64,000 bases of DNA from Aldehydirespirator sp965248735 (GCA_965248735.1 OZ252146.1:2480001-2544000); one strand, 5' to 3'. Positions 16,005 to 24,625 are shown, counted from the first letter of the stretch. Numbers and translations are program-made. Notes: generated by a model from the sequence alone, not told the origin.

Positions 16005-16023
16005 TATAATCCTGATCGGATTA
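16005..16023 (+). promoter_or_regulatory. Consensus -10 box overlapped by inverted repeat, cysM promoter
   Basis: TATAAT at 16005-16010 is a perfect -10 hexamer 47 bases before the cysM ATG. Overlapping it is a perfect 6-5-6 inverted repeat TAATCC-tgatc-GGATTA (16007-16023). A protein bound here would block the promoter. The form resembles sites of Rrf2-type regulators (CymR, IscR), which often control cysteine and Fe-S genes; that link is inference. Confidence 0.55.
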
Positions 16024-16056
16024 CTCGGGATTCATAGCAGGCACGGGAACAGCGAC

Positions 16057-17004
16057 ATGGCCGTCAAACGCGACGCACTCGACCTGATCGGCAACACGCC
16101 GGCGGTGGACGTGTCCCAGCTGAGCCCCAACCCCGACGTGCGCCTCGTGGCCAAGCTGGAGAGCGCCAACCCCACCGGCTCGGTCAAGGACCGCATCGCC
16201 AAGGCCATGGTCCTCGACGCCGAGGCGGACGGCACCCTGGGTCCCGGCAAGCGGATACTCGAGCCGTCCTCGGGCAACACCGGCATCGCCCTGGCCATGA
16301 TCGCCCGGCTGCGGGGCTATCCGATCACGGTGGTGATGCCCGAGAACACGTCGGTCGAGCGCCGCCAGATGCTGGAGGTGTTCGGCGCTGAGATCGTGCC
16401 GTCACCCGGCGCCGAGGGGTCCAACGGCGCGGTGCGGCTGGCCCGCGAGATGGCCCTGGAGCATCCCGAGTGGGTGTTCCTGTACCAGTACGCCAACGAG
16501 GCCAACCCCCGGGTCCACTACGAGACGACCGGGCCCGAGATCCTGCGCGACGTGCCCGGCGTCACCCACTTCGTGGCCGGCCTGGGCACCAGCGGGACCC
16601 TGCTGGGTGTCGGCACCTACCTCAAGGAGATGCACCCCGACATCGAGATCTACGCGGTGGAGCCCCCGGCCGGCGAGATGGTCGACGGCCTGCGCAGCCT
16701 CGATGACGGCTTCATACCGCCGGTCTACGAGAAGTGGGGGGGCGCGGACCTGCTCAGCGGCAAGCGCATCGTGCGGCCCCGCGAGTCGGTGGAGAACACC
16801 CGCCGGCTGGCCGACGCCGGGATCTTCGCCGGCCTGTCGTCGGGCGCGGCCCTGGCCGGGGCGTGCCGGGTGGCCGAGAGGATCGACACCGGCACGGTGG
16901 TGTTCATCGTGTGCGACGGCGGCTGGAAATACCTGTCGAGCCGGGCCTGGACCGGCGATCTCGACGAGGTGGCCGAGCAGGCCTCCCAGACCATCTACTT
17001 CTGA
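16057..17004 (+). CDS. cysM: Cysteine synthase, CysM-like (PLP)
   Basis: This 315-residue fold-type II PLP enzyme has Lys44 in NPTGSVKDRIA (cofactor lysine), the substrate loop SSGNTG (71-76) and the phosphate-gripping GLGTSGTL. The opening LDLIGNTPAVDVSQLSPNPD and the tail resemble mycobacterial CysM, which takes sulfide from CysO-thiocarboxylate and O-phosphoserine, rather than CysK. The Mec-like peptidase 3 kb upstream supports this. The choice of CysM over CysK is inference from similarity and context. A consensus -10 overlapped by a palindrome precedes it. Confidence 0.9.
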   Translation: MAVKRDALDLIGNTPAVDVSQLSPNPDVRLVAKLESANPTGSVKDRIAKAMVLDAEADGTLGPGKRILEPSSGNTGIALAMIARLRGYPITVVMPENTSVERRQMLEVFGAEIVPSPGAEGSNGAVRLAREMALEHPEWVFLYQYANEANPRVHYETTGPEILRDVPGVTHFVAGLGTSGTLLGVGTYLKEMHPDIEIYAVEPPAGEMVDGLRSLDDGFIPPVYEKWGGADLLSGKRIVRPRESVENTRRLADAGIFAGLSSGAALAGACRVAERIDTGTVVFIVCDGGWKYLSSRAWTGDLDEVAEQASQTIYF

Positions 17005-17053
17005 GCCCGGCGCCGGAGTGGAGAGCGAACCCCGGCTGGCTACCCTTTCCGCC

Positions 17054-17290
17054 ATGTCGAAGATCTGCCAGGTGACCGGCAAGAAGCCTCAGTTCGGCAA
17101 GCAGCTGTCGCACTCGCATCGCCGCTCCAGCCGCCGCTGGGACCCCAACGTCCAGACCAAGCGCTACTACCTGCCCAGTGAGAAGCGCTGGATCAAGCTG
17201 CGGCTGAGCACCAAGGCCATCAAGACCATCGACAGGCGCGGCATCGAGAGCGTGGTTGCCGAGATGCGCCGCAACGGCCGCAAGGTCTAG
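17054..17290 (+). CDS. rpmB: 50S ribosomal protein L28
   Basis: The 78-residue protein begins MSKICQVTGKKPQFGKQLSH and continues SHRRSSRRWDPNVQ, the L28 signature. L28 sits at the base of the large subunit near the exit site. Only one cysteine is present at the N-terminus, so the zinc-ribbon pair of some L28 versions is missing. It is followed 14 bases later by rpmG, the usual bacterial pairing. ATG 17054 is the only sensible start. Confidence 0.97.
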   Translation: MSKICQVTGKKPQFGKQLSHSHRRSSRRWDPNVQTKRYYLPSEKRWIKLRLSTKAIKTIDRRGIESVVAEMRRNGRKV

Positions 17291-17304
17291 AGCAAGGAGA
17301 GGCG

Positions 17305-17466
17305 ATGGCCAGCGACAAGCGTCCCATCATCAAGCTCCGGTCCACGGCCGGCACCGGCTACACCTACGTGACCACCAAGAACAAGACCAACACCCGCCAT
17401 CGCATAGAGCTCAAGAAGTACGACCCGGTGGTCCGCAAGCACGTGGTCTTCAAGGAGGAGCGCTAG
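17305..17466 (+). CDS. rpmG: 50S ribosomal protein L33
   Basis: The 53-residue protein MASDKRPIIKLRSTAGTG... continues YTYVTTKNKTNTRHRIELKK, the full L33 pattern. It has no cysteines, so it is the zinc-independent (C-minus) form. A good ribosome-binding site (AAGGAGAGG) precedes ATG 17305. It lies in the rpmB-rpmG pair inside the cysM-rph region. Confidence 0.97.
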   Translation: MASDKRPIIKLRSTAGTGYTYVTTKNKTNTRHRIELKKYDPVVRKHVVFKEER

Positions 17467-17496
17467 GCGCTCGCCCCGTCGAAGCGCCGGCCCCCA

Positions 17497-18258
17497 ATGG
17501 CTGAGGAGTCGCCGGTGGCGCTCACGGTGGAGGTCCTCGGATGCAGCGGCTCCTACGCCGCACCGGGCAACCCCTGCACCGGCTATCTGGTGCGAAGCGA
17601 CGGCGCCTCCGTGTTGCTCGACTGCGGTCCCGGGACGCTGGGACCGCTGCAGGAGGCGATCGACCTCGCCGAGCTCAGCGCCATCGTCGCCACCCACTGC
17701 CATCCCGACCACTGGCTGGAGCTGCCGGTGATCCGCAACGTCTTCATCTGGTTCGTGCCCCGCAGCGCCGTGCCGGTGTACGGCACGGCCGAGACCCGGG
17801 CCATGGACCGGGCCATCACGGTGATGCGCGCGGGCCGCAGCGATCCTCTGGCCTGGACGGTCATCGATGAGTCGTCGGATGTGACCATCGGCGATCAGCG
17901 GTGGAGTTTCGCCCTCACCGACCATCCGGTGGAGACCCTGGCCGCGCGGGTGGACGCCGGCGGCCGCTCCTTCGCGTTCAGCTCCGACACCGGACCGGGC
18001 TGGGACTTCCGCTCTCTGGGGGAGGGCATCCACGTGGCCATGTGCGACGCCAGCCACGGCCGCGAGCACGAGGGCGAGGGCATTCCCCACATGAGCGCCC
18101 GCGAGGCCGCGGCCGCGGCGGCTGCGGCCCGAGCCGAGCGCCTGGTGCTCACCCATCTGGCCCCGGGCTGCGACCCCGACGCCCAGCTGGCCGAGGCGAG
18201 CGCCGTCTTCGACGGCAGTGTCGAGGTGGCTCGCCCCGGGCTCGTCCTGGCGGTGTGA
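17497..18258 (+). CDS. MBL-fold hydrolase, Rv1339-like (cAMP phosphodiesterase family)
   Basis: The 253-residue protein shows the metallo-beta-lactamase metal site HCHPDH (about 67-72), with later SDTGPG and THLAPG motifs as in RNase Z-like enzymes. It lies directly before rph and rdgB, the position of Rv1339 in M. tuberculosis; that protein has been described as an atypical cAMP phosphodiesterase. Orthology by fold and synteny is well supported; cAMP as the substrate here is transferred knowledge. It starts at ATG 17497, 30 bases after rpmG, and may be co-transcribed with the ribosomal genes. Confidence 0.85.
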   Translation: MAEESPVALTVEVLGCSGSYAAPGNPCTGYLVRSDGASVLLDCGPGTLGPLQEAIDLAELSAIVATHCHPDHWLELPVIRNVFIWFVPRSAVPVYGTAETRAMDRAITVMRAGRSDPLAWTVIDESSDVTIGDQRWSFALTDHPVETLAARVDAGGRSFAFSSDTGPGWDFRSLGEGIHVAMCDASHGREHEGEGIPHMSAREAAAAAAAARAERLVLTHLAPGCDPDAQLAEASAVFDGSVEVARPGLVLAV

Positions 18259-18282
18259 GGAGACAGATGTGACGGTGCAGGC

Positions 18283-19026
18283 GTGAGCCCGGTCGATGCC
18301 GAGGGGCGCCGCGGCGACGGGCGCCGGGCCGACGAGCTGCGGCCGCTCGAGTTCCGCCGCGACTACACCACGATGGCCGACGGCTCGGCGCTGGCCGTCT
18401 TCGGCAACACCCGGGTGCTGTGCACCGCGTCGGTCGACGACGACGTTCCCCGCTGGATGCGCGACCAGGGGTCGGGCTGGCTAACGGCCGAGTACTCGAT
18501 GCTGCCCGGCTCCTCGCCGCATCGGGTGGCCCGTCGGGTAGGGGGCCGCACCAAGGAGATCCAGCGCCTCATCGGCCGGTCGCTGCGCACGGTTGTCGAC
18601 CTGAAAGCGCTGGGGGCGCGCCAGGTGATCGTGGATTGCGACGTGCTTCAGGCCGACGGCGGGACCCGCACCGCCGCGATATGCGGCGGGTACCTGGCCC
18701 TTCACGACGCGGTGGCCCGGCTGGTGCAGGCCGGGAAGCTGCGGTCGTCGCCGCTGCTCGACGAGTGCGCAGCGGTGAGCGTCGGGCTGATCGACGGGGT
18801 GGCGCTGCTGGATCTGCCCTACCCCGAGGACGCGGGCGCCGATGTGGATTTCAACGTGGTGATGACCGGATCGGGCGGCCTGATCGAGGTGCAGGGGACC
18901 GCCGAGGGCAGGCCCTTCGATCGCTCGCAACTCGACGAGTTGCTCGATCTCGCGTCCAAGGGGATCTCAGAGATCGTCGCGGCCCAGCGGGCCGTGCTCG
19001 CCGAGCCGCCGCCGCCTCGACGGTGA
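18283..19026 (+). CDS. rph: Ribonuclease PH
   Basis: The 247-residue protein has the RNase PH pattern: RPLEFRRDYTTMADGSALAV near the start, GGRTKEIQRLIGRSLR (about 89-104) and IDCD-like VIVDCDVLQADGGTRTAA (about 116-133). RNase PH trims tRNA 3' ends using phosphate and forms a ring hexamer. It starts at GTG 18283, 24 bases after the MBL gene, and is followed by rdgB as in many bacteria. Confidence 0.95.
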   Translation: MSPVDAEGRRGDGRRADELRPLEFRRDYTTMADGSALAVFGNTRVLCTASVDDDVPRWMRDQGSGWLTAEYSMLPGSSPHRVARRVGGRTKEIQRLIGRSLRTVVDLKALGARQVIVDCDVLQADGGTRTAAICGGYLALHDAVARLVQAGKLRSSPLLDECAAVSVGLIDGVALLDLPYPEDAGADVDFNVVMTGSGGLIEVQGTAEGRPFDRSQLDELLDLASKGISEIVAAQRAVLAEPPPPRR

Positions 19027-19060
19027 GAGATCGCTCGCAGCCGTCGCCGGCCATGCCTCG

Positions 19061-19642
19061 ATGATCGAGCTGGTCTGCGCCAGCGCCAATCCCGACAAAG
19101 TGGCTGAGATGGCCGAGGTGCTGGCCGGCCACGCGGTGCTGCTGCCCCGGCCGGCGGGCATGGGCGAGGTAGTCGAGGACGCCGACGACCTGATGGGCAA
19201 CGCCATGCTCAAAGCGGTCGCGGTGTGCGAGTTCGCCGGTGCGGCCGCGCTGGCCGACGACACGGGGCTGGAGGTGGACGCGCTCGGCGGGGCTCCGGGC
19301 GTGCGGTCCGCCCGGTACGCGGGCCCCGACGCCAGCTATGCCGAAAACCTGGCCCGGCTGCTCGCCGAACTCCGGGACGTGCCGCCACCGCAGCGGTCCG
19401 CCCGGTTCCGGACCGTGGCCGTGGTCCACTTCCCGGACGGGACCGCCCTGGCCGCCGAGGGCGTGGTCGAGGGCGCGATCACCACCGAGCCCCGGGGTGA
19501 GGGCGGCTTCGGCTACGACCCGGTGTTCGCCCCGGCCGAGGGCGAAGGCCGCACATTCTCCGAGATGGGCCCGGCCGCCAAGCACGCCATCAGCCACCGC
19601 GGCCGGGCATTGCGAGCACTGTTGGAGTTGCTCAAGACCTAG
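19061..19642 (+). CDS. rdgB: dITP/XTP pyrophosphatase, RdgB/HAM1 type
   Basis: The 193-residue protein carries SANPDKVAEM (8-17), DDTGLEVDALGG (about 66-77) and GGFGYDPVF (about 147-155), the substrate and metal loops of the HAM1 family. It removes non-canonical purine triphosphates from the nucleotide pool. It follows rph by 34 bases and ends the cysM-rdgB block conserved with Mycobacterium. Confidence 0.95.
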   Translation: MIELVCASANPDKVAEMAEVLAGHAVLLPRPAGMGEVVEDADDLMGNAMLKAVAVCEFAGAAALADDTGLEVDALGGAPGVRSARYAGPDASYAENLARLLAELRDVPPPQRSARFRTVAVVHFPDGTALAAEGVVEGAITTEPRGEGGFGYDPVFAPAEGEGRTFSEMGPAAKHAISHRGRALRALLELLKT

Positions 19643-19687
19643 TCGATGAGCGGTGCTCCCTACTTCAGCAGCCAGCGGCGGATGGGC

Positions 19688-20422
19688 CTAATGGCAGAAG
19701 CCGCCCCCGTTTACCACGATGTTCTGGCCGGTCACGAAGTCGGAGCCGCTGCCGCAGAGATACAGGATCGTTCCGACCATGTCCTGCGGTATCTGGGTGC
19801 GCTTGATGGGGCGCGAGGCAACCACGAACGGATCGCTGGCGGCGTCGGAGGGACGCACCGATGGATTGGGGATCAGGTCAGGGGTCACGGTGTTGACAGT
19901 TATGCCGTCCGGACCGAGCTCCTGGGCAAGGCAACGTGTCAAGCCGATGATGGCGCTCTTGCTGGCAACGTAGTGAGGGAAGCCGACCGTGCCCTTGAAG
20001 CAGGTGGTGGAGGAGATGTTGATGATCTTCCCCGATCCCTGTTTCTGCATGTGGGGGTAGACCGCACAGCAGGTCAGCCAGACGCCGCGCACATTGACTT
20101 CGAAGGTCTGGTCCCACTCCTCCTGGGAGACTTCGTTGAACGGGCGTCGGGCAATCTGGGAGAAGTAGGCGGCGTTGTTGATCAGAACGTCGATCGTGCC
20201 GAACGCGTCGGCTGCGGCGGCGGCTAGAGCGTCGTTGTCTGCCGCGGAGCTGATGTCGGTGCGGCAACTGATTGCCCGGCCGCCGGCAGCCTCGATCTCG
20301 CCGACGGCCTCTTGCCCATCGAGCAGGTCGGCCACAACAATGTCGAACCCTGCGCCGGCCAGCGCCATGCAGTAGACCCGGCCCAGGCCTCTCGCTCCTC
20401 CGGTCACGATCACTGTTGCCAT
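19688..20422 (-). CDS. Short-chain dehydrogenase/reductase
   Basis: The 244-residue protein has the SDR cofactor loop TGGARGLG (about 7-14), NNAA (about 88-91), Ser of the catalytic triad in NISSTT and YVASK with the active Tyr and Lys. Near-complete family length suggests a working oxidoreductase. The Asp after the second strand (VVADLLDG) favours NAD over NADP. Substrate unknown. It converges on rdgB and lies next to tRNA-Leu. ATG 20422 is preferred because family sequence starts there (MATVIVTGG). Confidence 0.88.
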   Translation of the reverse strand: MATVIVTGGARGLGRVYCMALAGAGFDIVVADLLDGQEAVGEIEAAGGRAISCRTDISSAADNDALAAAAADAFGTIDVLINNAAYFSQIARRPFNEVSQEEWDQTFEVNVRGVWLTCCAVYPHMQKQGSGKIINISSTTCFKGTVGFPHYVASKSAIIGLTRCLAQELGPDGITVNTVTPDLIPNPSVRPSDAASDPFVVASRPIKRTQIPQDMVGTILYLCGSGSDFVTGQNIVVNGGGFCH

Positions 20423-20473
20423 TGAACGGCCTCCTCCACGGTGGGCCTGAGCTTCAGCAGCCCCCGTTTTCGG

Positions 20474-20558
20474 TGCGGACGGGGGGATTTGAACCCCCAC
20501 ACCCATGCGGGTACTGGGACCTAAACCCAGCGCGTCTGCCAGATTCCGCCACGTCCGC
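20474..20558 (-). tRNA. tRNA-Leu (anticodon TAG)
   Basis: Reverse strand from 20558: GCGGACGTGGCGGAATCTGG starts the acceptor stem and D-arm. The anticodon stem CTGGG / CCCAG encloses a loop TTTAGGT with anticodon TAG. A long class II variable arm (ACCCGCATGGGT) and the T-arm GGGGGTTCAAATCCCCC follow, closing with CGTCCGC and discriminator A. Length is 85 nt. CCA is not encoded. Confidence 0.96.
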
Positions 20559-20630
20559 GAGTCCAGTCAGGGTAGCCCGCGGGGGAGGGTGTGGATCGGT
20601 CATCGAAGCGGCGGCGGTAGCCTGCGCGCC

Positions 20631-21260
20631 ATGACCTCGTCATCGTTGCCGCCCCACCTTCGGCCGGATTCATCAGAAGTCGGATTCGACACGCCGACCG
20701 GCGTCTCGAACCGCCAGAGCGACGTGTACAACCGGCTGCTGCAGGACCGCATCGTGGTGCTCGGCTCCGACGTCAACGACGAGATCGCCAACTTCATCAT
20801 GGCCCAGTTGCTGTACCTCGAGGGCCAGGACGCCGAGAAGCCCGTCTGGCTGTACATCAACAGCCCCGGCGGCTCGGTCACCTCCGGCATGGCCATCTAC
20901 GACACCATGCAGTTCATCCATCCCGAGGTGGGCACCATCTGCATCGGCCTGGGGGCCTCGATGGGCCAATTCCTGCTGTGCGCGGGCGCACCGGGCAAGC
21001 GCTACGCCCTGCCCCACGCCCGGATCATGATGCACCAGCCCCTCGGCGGCGTTAGGGGCCAGGCCACCGACATCGCCATCCAGGCCGAGCAGATGGCCTA
21101 CACCAAGAAGCTGCTGCAGGAGCGCATCGCCCACCACACCGGGCAGACCGTGGAGCAGGTCGAGGCCGACTCCGACCGCGACCGCTGGTTCACCGCGTCC
21201 GAGGCCCAGGACTACGGCATCATCGACCATGTGATCGTCAAGCGCGGCGAGATGCTCTGA
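20631..21260 (+). CDS. clpP: ATP-dependent Clp protease proteolytic subunit
   Basis: The 209-residue protein has the serine-protease triad residues in context: Ser110 in GLGASMGQFLL and His135 in RIMMHQPLGG; INSPGGSVTSG (about 77-87) builds the oxyanion region. ClpP forms a 14-mer that degrades proteins unfolded by ClpX/ClpC, including tmRNA-tagged ones. Only one clpP copy and no clpX is in view; actinobacteria normally have two. Its last codons and stop are repeated three times in the DNA that follows. Confidence 0.96.
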   Translation: MTSSSLPPHLRPDSSEVGFDTPTGVSNRQSDVYNRLLQDRIVVLGSDVNDEIANFIMAQLLYLEGQDAEKPVWLYINSPGGSVTSGMAIYDTMQFIHPEVGTICIGLGASMGQFLLCAGAPGKRYALPHARIMMHQPLGGVRGQATDIAIQAEQMAYTKKLLQERIAHHTGQTVEQVEADSDRDRWFTASEAQDYGIIDHVIVKRGEML

Positions 21261-21304
21261 CGCCTCCTGATGCTCTGACGCCTCCTGATGCTCTGACGCC
21301 TCCT
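21251..21304. repeat. 18-bp tandem repeat (3 copies) starting at the clpP stop
   Basis: GATGCTCTGACGCCTCCT is present three times without interruption (21251, 21269, 21287). The first copy contains the last sense codons and TGA of clpP, so the array multiplies the gene end rather than the protein. Confidence 0.95.
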
Positions 21305-21356
21305 GTGAGCCGGGTCAGCGTCCCGGTGTTATCAGCGCCCCGGCGTCCGCCGAGGC

Positions 21357-22013
21357 TCAGACGCTGGCCAACAACTCCTTGATGGCGATGGCCGGGCCCT
21401 CGCGGTGGCCGAACACGGCCGAGCCCGCCACCAGCACGTTCGCCCCGGCCGCCACCGCGGCAGGCGCGGTGGCCGCGGTTATGCCGCCGTCGACCTCCAA
21501 GTCGATGCTGCGGCCCGAGTCGTCAATCATCTTGCGCACCGCCGCGATCTTCGACTCGACGGAAGCGATGTAGCTCTGGCCCCCGAAGCCGGGGTTCACC
21601 GTCATCACCAGCACCTCGTCGATCATTCCGATCACCTCGGAGATGCTCGACGCGGGGGTGTGGGGGTTGAGCACCACGCCGCAGCGGGCGCCGGCCTCGG
21701 AGATGGCGGCGAGGCTGCGGTGCAGGTGCGGGCACGTCTCGGCGTGGATCAGCACCGTGTCGCAGCCGGCCTCCACGTAGAGGGGGGCCAACTCGTCGGG
21801 CTTCACCACCATGAGGTGGGCCTCGAACGGCAGATCGACCGCCGGTCGGCAGGCCGCCACCACGTCGGGCCCGAAGGTGAGGTTGGGCACGAACACCCCG
21901 TCCATCACGTCCCAGTGGACCCGATGGGCGCCGGCCTCCGCGATGGTCCGGCACTCCTCGCCCAGGCGGGAAGCGTCGGCCGCGAGTATCGAGGGGGCGA
22001 TCTCCACAACCAC
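21357..22013 (-). CDS. rpe: Ribulose-phosphate 3-epimerase
   Basis: The 218-residue TIM-barrel protein shows IAPSILAAD (5-13), HWDVMDGVFVPNLTFGP (about 33-49), VMTVNPGFGGQ (about 134-144) and LEVDGGI, covering the metal ligands and phosphate site of Rpe. It interconverts ribulose-5-phosphate and xylulose-5-phosphate in the pentose phosphate pathway. It starts at GTG 22013 and converges on clpP. An array of tandem repeats lies upstream between it and the next gene. Confidence 0.96.
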   Translation of the reverse strand: MVVEIAPSILAADASRLGEECRTIAEAGAHRVHWDVMDGVFVPNLTFGPDVVAACRPAVDLPFEAHLMVVKPDELAPLYVEAGCDTVLIHAETCPHLHRSLAAISEAGARCGVVLNPHTPASSISEVIGMIDEVLVMTVNPGFGGQSYIASVESKIAAVRKMIDDSGRSIDLEVDGGITAATAPAAVAAGANVLVAGSAVFGHREGPAIAIKELLASV

Positions 22014-22048
22014 GTTCGCACCCTAGACGAGCCGCGGTCCGTCGGGGC

Positions 22049-22238
22049 GGTTGGTCGCTATCGAATGAATGGGCATCACAAGGTGGTTGGTCGCTATCGA
22101 ATGGATGGCATTACGGGGTGGTTGGTCGCTCGGGAGGCTCTGCATCACAGGGAGGTTGGTCGCTCGGGAGGCTTTGCGTCACAGGGCGGTTGGTCGCTCG
22201 GGAGGCTTTGCATCACAGGGAGGTTGGTCGCTATCACT
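22049..22238. repeat. 34-36-bp tandem array, six copies
   Basis: Units begin GGTTGGTCGCT at 22049, 22085, 22120, 22154, 22188 and 22222, so spacing settles from 36 to 34 bases. Later units read GGTTGGTCGCTCGGGAGGCT plus TTGCATCACAGG(GC/GA). The array fills the space between the divergent starts of rpe and the methyltransferase gene. The units are contiguous with no spacers, so this is not a CRISPR. Confidence 0.92.
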
Positions 22239-22261
22239 GGCGGCGCCGATACCGTCGCGGC

Positions 22262-23440
22262 GTGGAGTTGCGGGTGACGGCCACGGCGCGCGACGGCGTC
22301 GGGGTGGCGAGGGGCTGTGACGGCCGCGTGGTCTTTGTGGAAGGCGCCCTTCCCGGCGAGCTGGTCACTGCGGAGATCCACACCGTCGATCGACGCTGGG
22401 CCCGAGCCAGGGTGATCGACGTGATCGAGGCGTCGCCGGACAGGGTCCCGGTGGCGTGCGAGCATCACCTTGAGGGCTGCGGCGGCTGCGACATGCTCCA
22501 TGTCGACGCGCGGGCCCAGATGCGGGTGAAGGCCTCGATTGTGGTCGATCAGCTGACCCGCCACGGTGTGGACGCGCCCGCTCCGGAGCTGCGAATGTTG
22601 GATGCCGACCGGGGTCGCACCACGGTTCGGGCCCAGGTCGTGGACGGGCGGGCCGGGTTCATGGCCCGCTCCAGCCACGAGGTGGTCATACCCGACGACT
22701 GCGGCGCGGTGGACGACGCGGCCGAGGAGCTGCTGGTGGAGGGCCGCTACGGGCCCGCCGACGGGGTGTTCATCCGGGTCGGGACCCGGACGGGCGAGCG
22801 GATGGTGGTGGTGAACCCCACGGTGGACGACGTGTCGGTGCCCGACGATGTGATGGTGGTGGGCACCGACGAGCTCGACTCCTCCCGGCGGGCCTGGATC
22901 CACGAGGAGTTGTTGGGCCGACGGTGGAGGATCTCGGCCCGGTCGTTCTTCCAGAACCGGCCAGCGGGCGCGGAGGCCCTCGTGGCCGAGGTGACCGAGA
23001 TGGTGGAGGCGCTGGCCACCGACGGGCCGATGGTGGACGCCTACGCCGGGATCGGGCTGTTCGCAGGCACCGCGGGGAGCGGCCGGAGGGTCACCGCCAT
23101 CGAGCGCAGCGCCGACGCGGCGGCCGACGCCAGGGTCAATCTGGGCCTCGGCGCCAAAGTGCTGCGGATCCCGGTGGAGAAGTGGCGGGCATCGCCGGCC
23201 AGCATCGTGGTGGCCGACCCCTCCCGCTCCGGACTGGGCGACAGCGCGGTGCGGCCCCTGCTGTCGTGCCGGCCCCAACTGGTGGTGCTGGTGAGCTGCG
23301 ACCCGTCGTCGTTCGCCAAAGACGCCCGCCGCCTGGTCGACTCCGGCTACGCCCTGGACCGCTGGACCGTGGTCGACCTGTTCCCCCTGACGTCGCACAT
23401 AGAGACCGTCGCAGCCTTCGTCAATACATCCACTGGGTGA
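22262..23440 (+). CDS. RNA m5U methyltransferase, TrmA/RlmD-like
   Basis: The protein (392 residues from GTG 22262) begins with a TRAM-like RNA-binding part. An iron-sulfur cysteine set CEHHLEGCGGCD (about 65-76) is followed by an SAM-binding core (DAYAGIGLFAGTAG) and the catalytic VLVSCDPSSFAKDARRL near the end. These features define the TrmA/RlmC/RlmD family that methylates uracil C5 in rRNA or tRNA; the Fe-S set points to the RlmD-like group. The frame is open upstream through the tandem repeats, but family sequence starts only at 22262. Confidence 0.88.
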   Translation: MELRVTATARDGVGVARGCDGRVVFVEGALPGELVTAEIHTVDRRWARARVIDVIEASPDRVPVACEHHLEGCGGCDMLHVDARAQMRVKASIVVDQLTRHGVDAPAPELRMLDADRGRTTVRAQVVDGRAGFMARSSHEVVIPDDCGAVDDAAEELLVEGRYGPADGVFIRVGTRTGERMVVVNPTVDDVSVPDDVMVVGTDELDSSRRAWIHEELLGRRWRISARSFFQNRPAGAEALVAEVTEMVEALATDGPMVDAYAGIGLFAGTAGSGRRVTAIERSADAAADARVNLGLGAKVLRIPVEKWRASPASIVVADPSRSGLGDSAVRPLLSCRPQLVVLVSCDPSSFAKDARRLVDSGYALDRWTVVDLFPLTSHIETVAAFVNTSTG

Positions 23441-23512
23441 CCCCGCCGCCCGCTTCGAACCGCAGATGCCTGTCCTCATTCTGAGACAAACGGGCTCTGC
23501 GCTCGCCGTGTC

Positions 23513-24625
23513 ATGAGCCTCGACTTCGCCATGCGCCCCGAATGGGAGGAGCTCCGGGCGCGCGCTCGGGCCGTCGCCAAGCAGGGCGTGGCCGACTACG
23601 GCAGGTTTAGCGACTCGTGGATCAACGGGTACTCCAAGGAGTTCTCCAAGATCCTGGCAGCCGAGGGATGGATCGGCATGACCTGGCCGGCCGAGTTCGG
23701 CGGCGGCGGACGGCCCGGGATCGAGCGGATCATCATGGCCGAGGAGATGATCAGCGTGGGCGCGCCGATCGCGGCCAGCTGGTTCGCGGATCGGCAGATG
23801 GGCCCGGCGATCTACACCTACGGCACCGAGAGCCAGAAGGCCGAGTTCCTTCCGGGGATGCTGTCGGGCGAGGCCACCTGGTGCATCGGGATGAGCGAGC
23901 CCGACGCCGGGTCGGACCTGGCCTCGCTCAAGACGGCCGCGCGGCGCGGCGGCGACCACTACGTCCTCAACGGCCAGAAGATCTGGACCAGCGGCGCGGC
24001 CAGCGCCCGGTACTGCTACGTGATCTGCCGCACCAGCACCGAGGGTCCGCCGCATCGGGGTCTCAGCGAGCTGATCGTGCCCATGGACCTGCCCGGCATC
24101 GAGGTGCGGCCCGTGCGCGACATGGCGGGCAACCAGCACTTCTGCGAGATCTTCCTCACCGACGTGCGCGTGCCGGCTTCCAACCTCGTCGGTGTCGAGG
24201 GTGGGGCGTTCAAGCAGACCATGGTGCAGCTCGGCTACGAGCGGGGAGGCATCGACCGGCTGGTGTCCAACCGGCCGCTCTATGACCTGGCGCTCGAGCA
24301 CGCCGACCTCGGTGATCCGCGGACACGCCAGGAGGTCGCGTCTATCGTGACCGGCTACCGCCTCGGGCGGCTCATGGTCTACCGCGGCGCGCTCGGCCAG
24401 GGCGGCGCCGACTTCAGCGCGGGCACCAAGGCGTTCTGCACCGAGCACCAGCAGCGGGTGGCCCAGTTCGCGGCCCGAGCGCTAGGCCCGGCCGCCACGG
24501 TGGGCGACACAGTGCCCAATGCCATCTGCTACGCGCCGGCGTACACCATCCAGGGCGGCACGTCCGCGATCATGCGCAACATCCTCGGCGAGAGGATCCT
24601 CAAACTGCCCCGCGAACCGAGATAG
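23513..24625 (+). CDS. Acyl-CoA dehydrogenase
   Basis: The 370-residue flavoprotein carries the family signature CIGMSEPDAGSDLASLKT (about 124-141) and WTSGAASARYC, and ends with IQGGTSAIMRNILGERIL, the FAD/dimer region. It oxidises an acyl-CoA at alpha-beta to feed electrons to ETF. The usual catalytic Glu near position 245-370 is not certain from reading. It stands alone and converges on a decayed foreign cassette. Confidence 0.9.
   Translation: MSLDFAMRPEWEELRARARAVAKQGVADYGRFSDSWINGYSKEFSKILAAEGWIGMTWPAEFGGGGRPGIERIIMAEEMISVGAPIAASWFADRQMGPAIYTYGTESQKAEFLPGMLSGEATWCIGMSEPDAGSDLASLKTAARRGGDHYVLNGQKIWTSGAASARYCYVICRTSTEGPPHRGLSELIVPMDLPGIEVRPVRDMAGNQHFCEIFLTDVRVPASNLVGVEGGAFKQTMVQLGYERGGIDRLVSNRPLYDLALEHADLGDPRTRQEVASIVTGYRLGRLMVYRGALGQGGADFSAGTKAFCTEHQQRVAQFAARALGPAATVGDTVPNAICYAPAYTIQGGTSAIMRNILGERILKLPREPR

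Noticed and set aside
22049..22238. CRISPR array
   Set aside because: Units are contiguous without spacers, internally similar over full length, and no cas gene is near. The same applies to 59419-59693.
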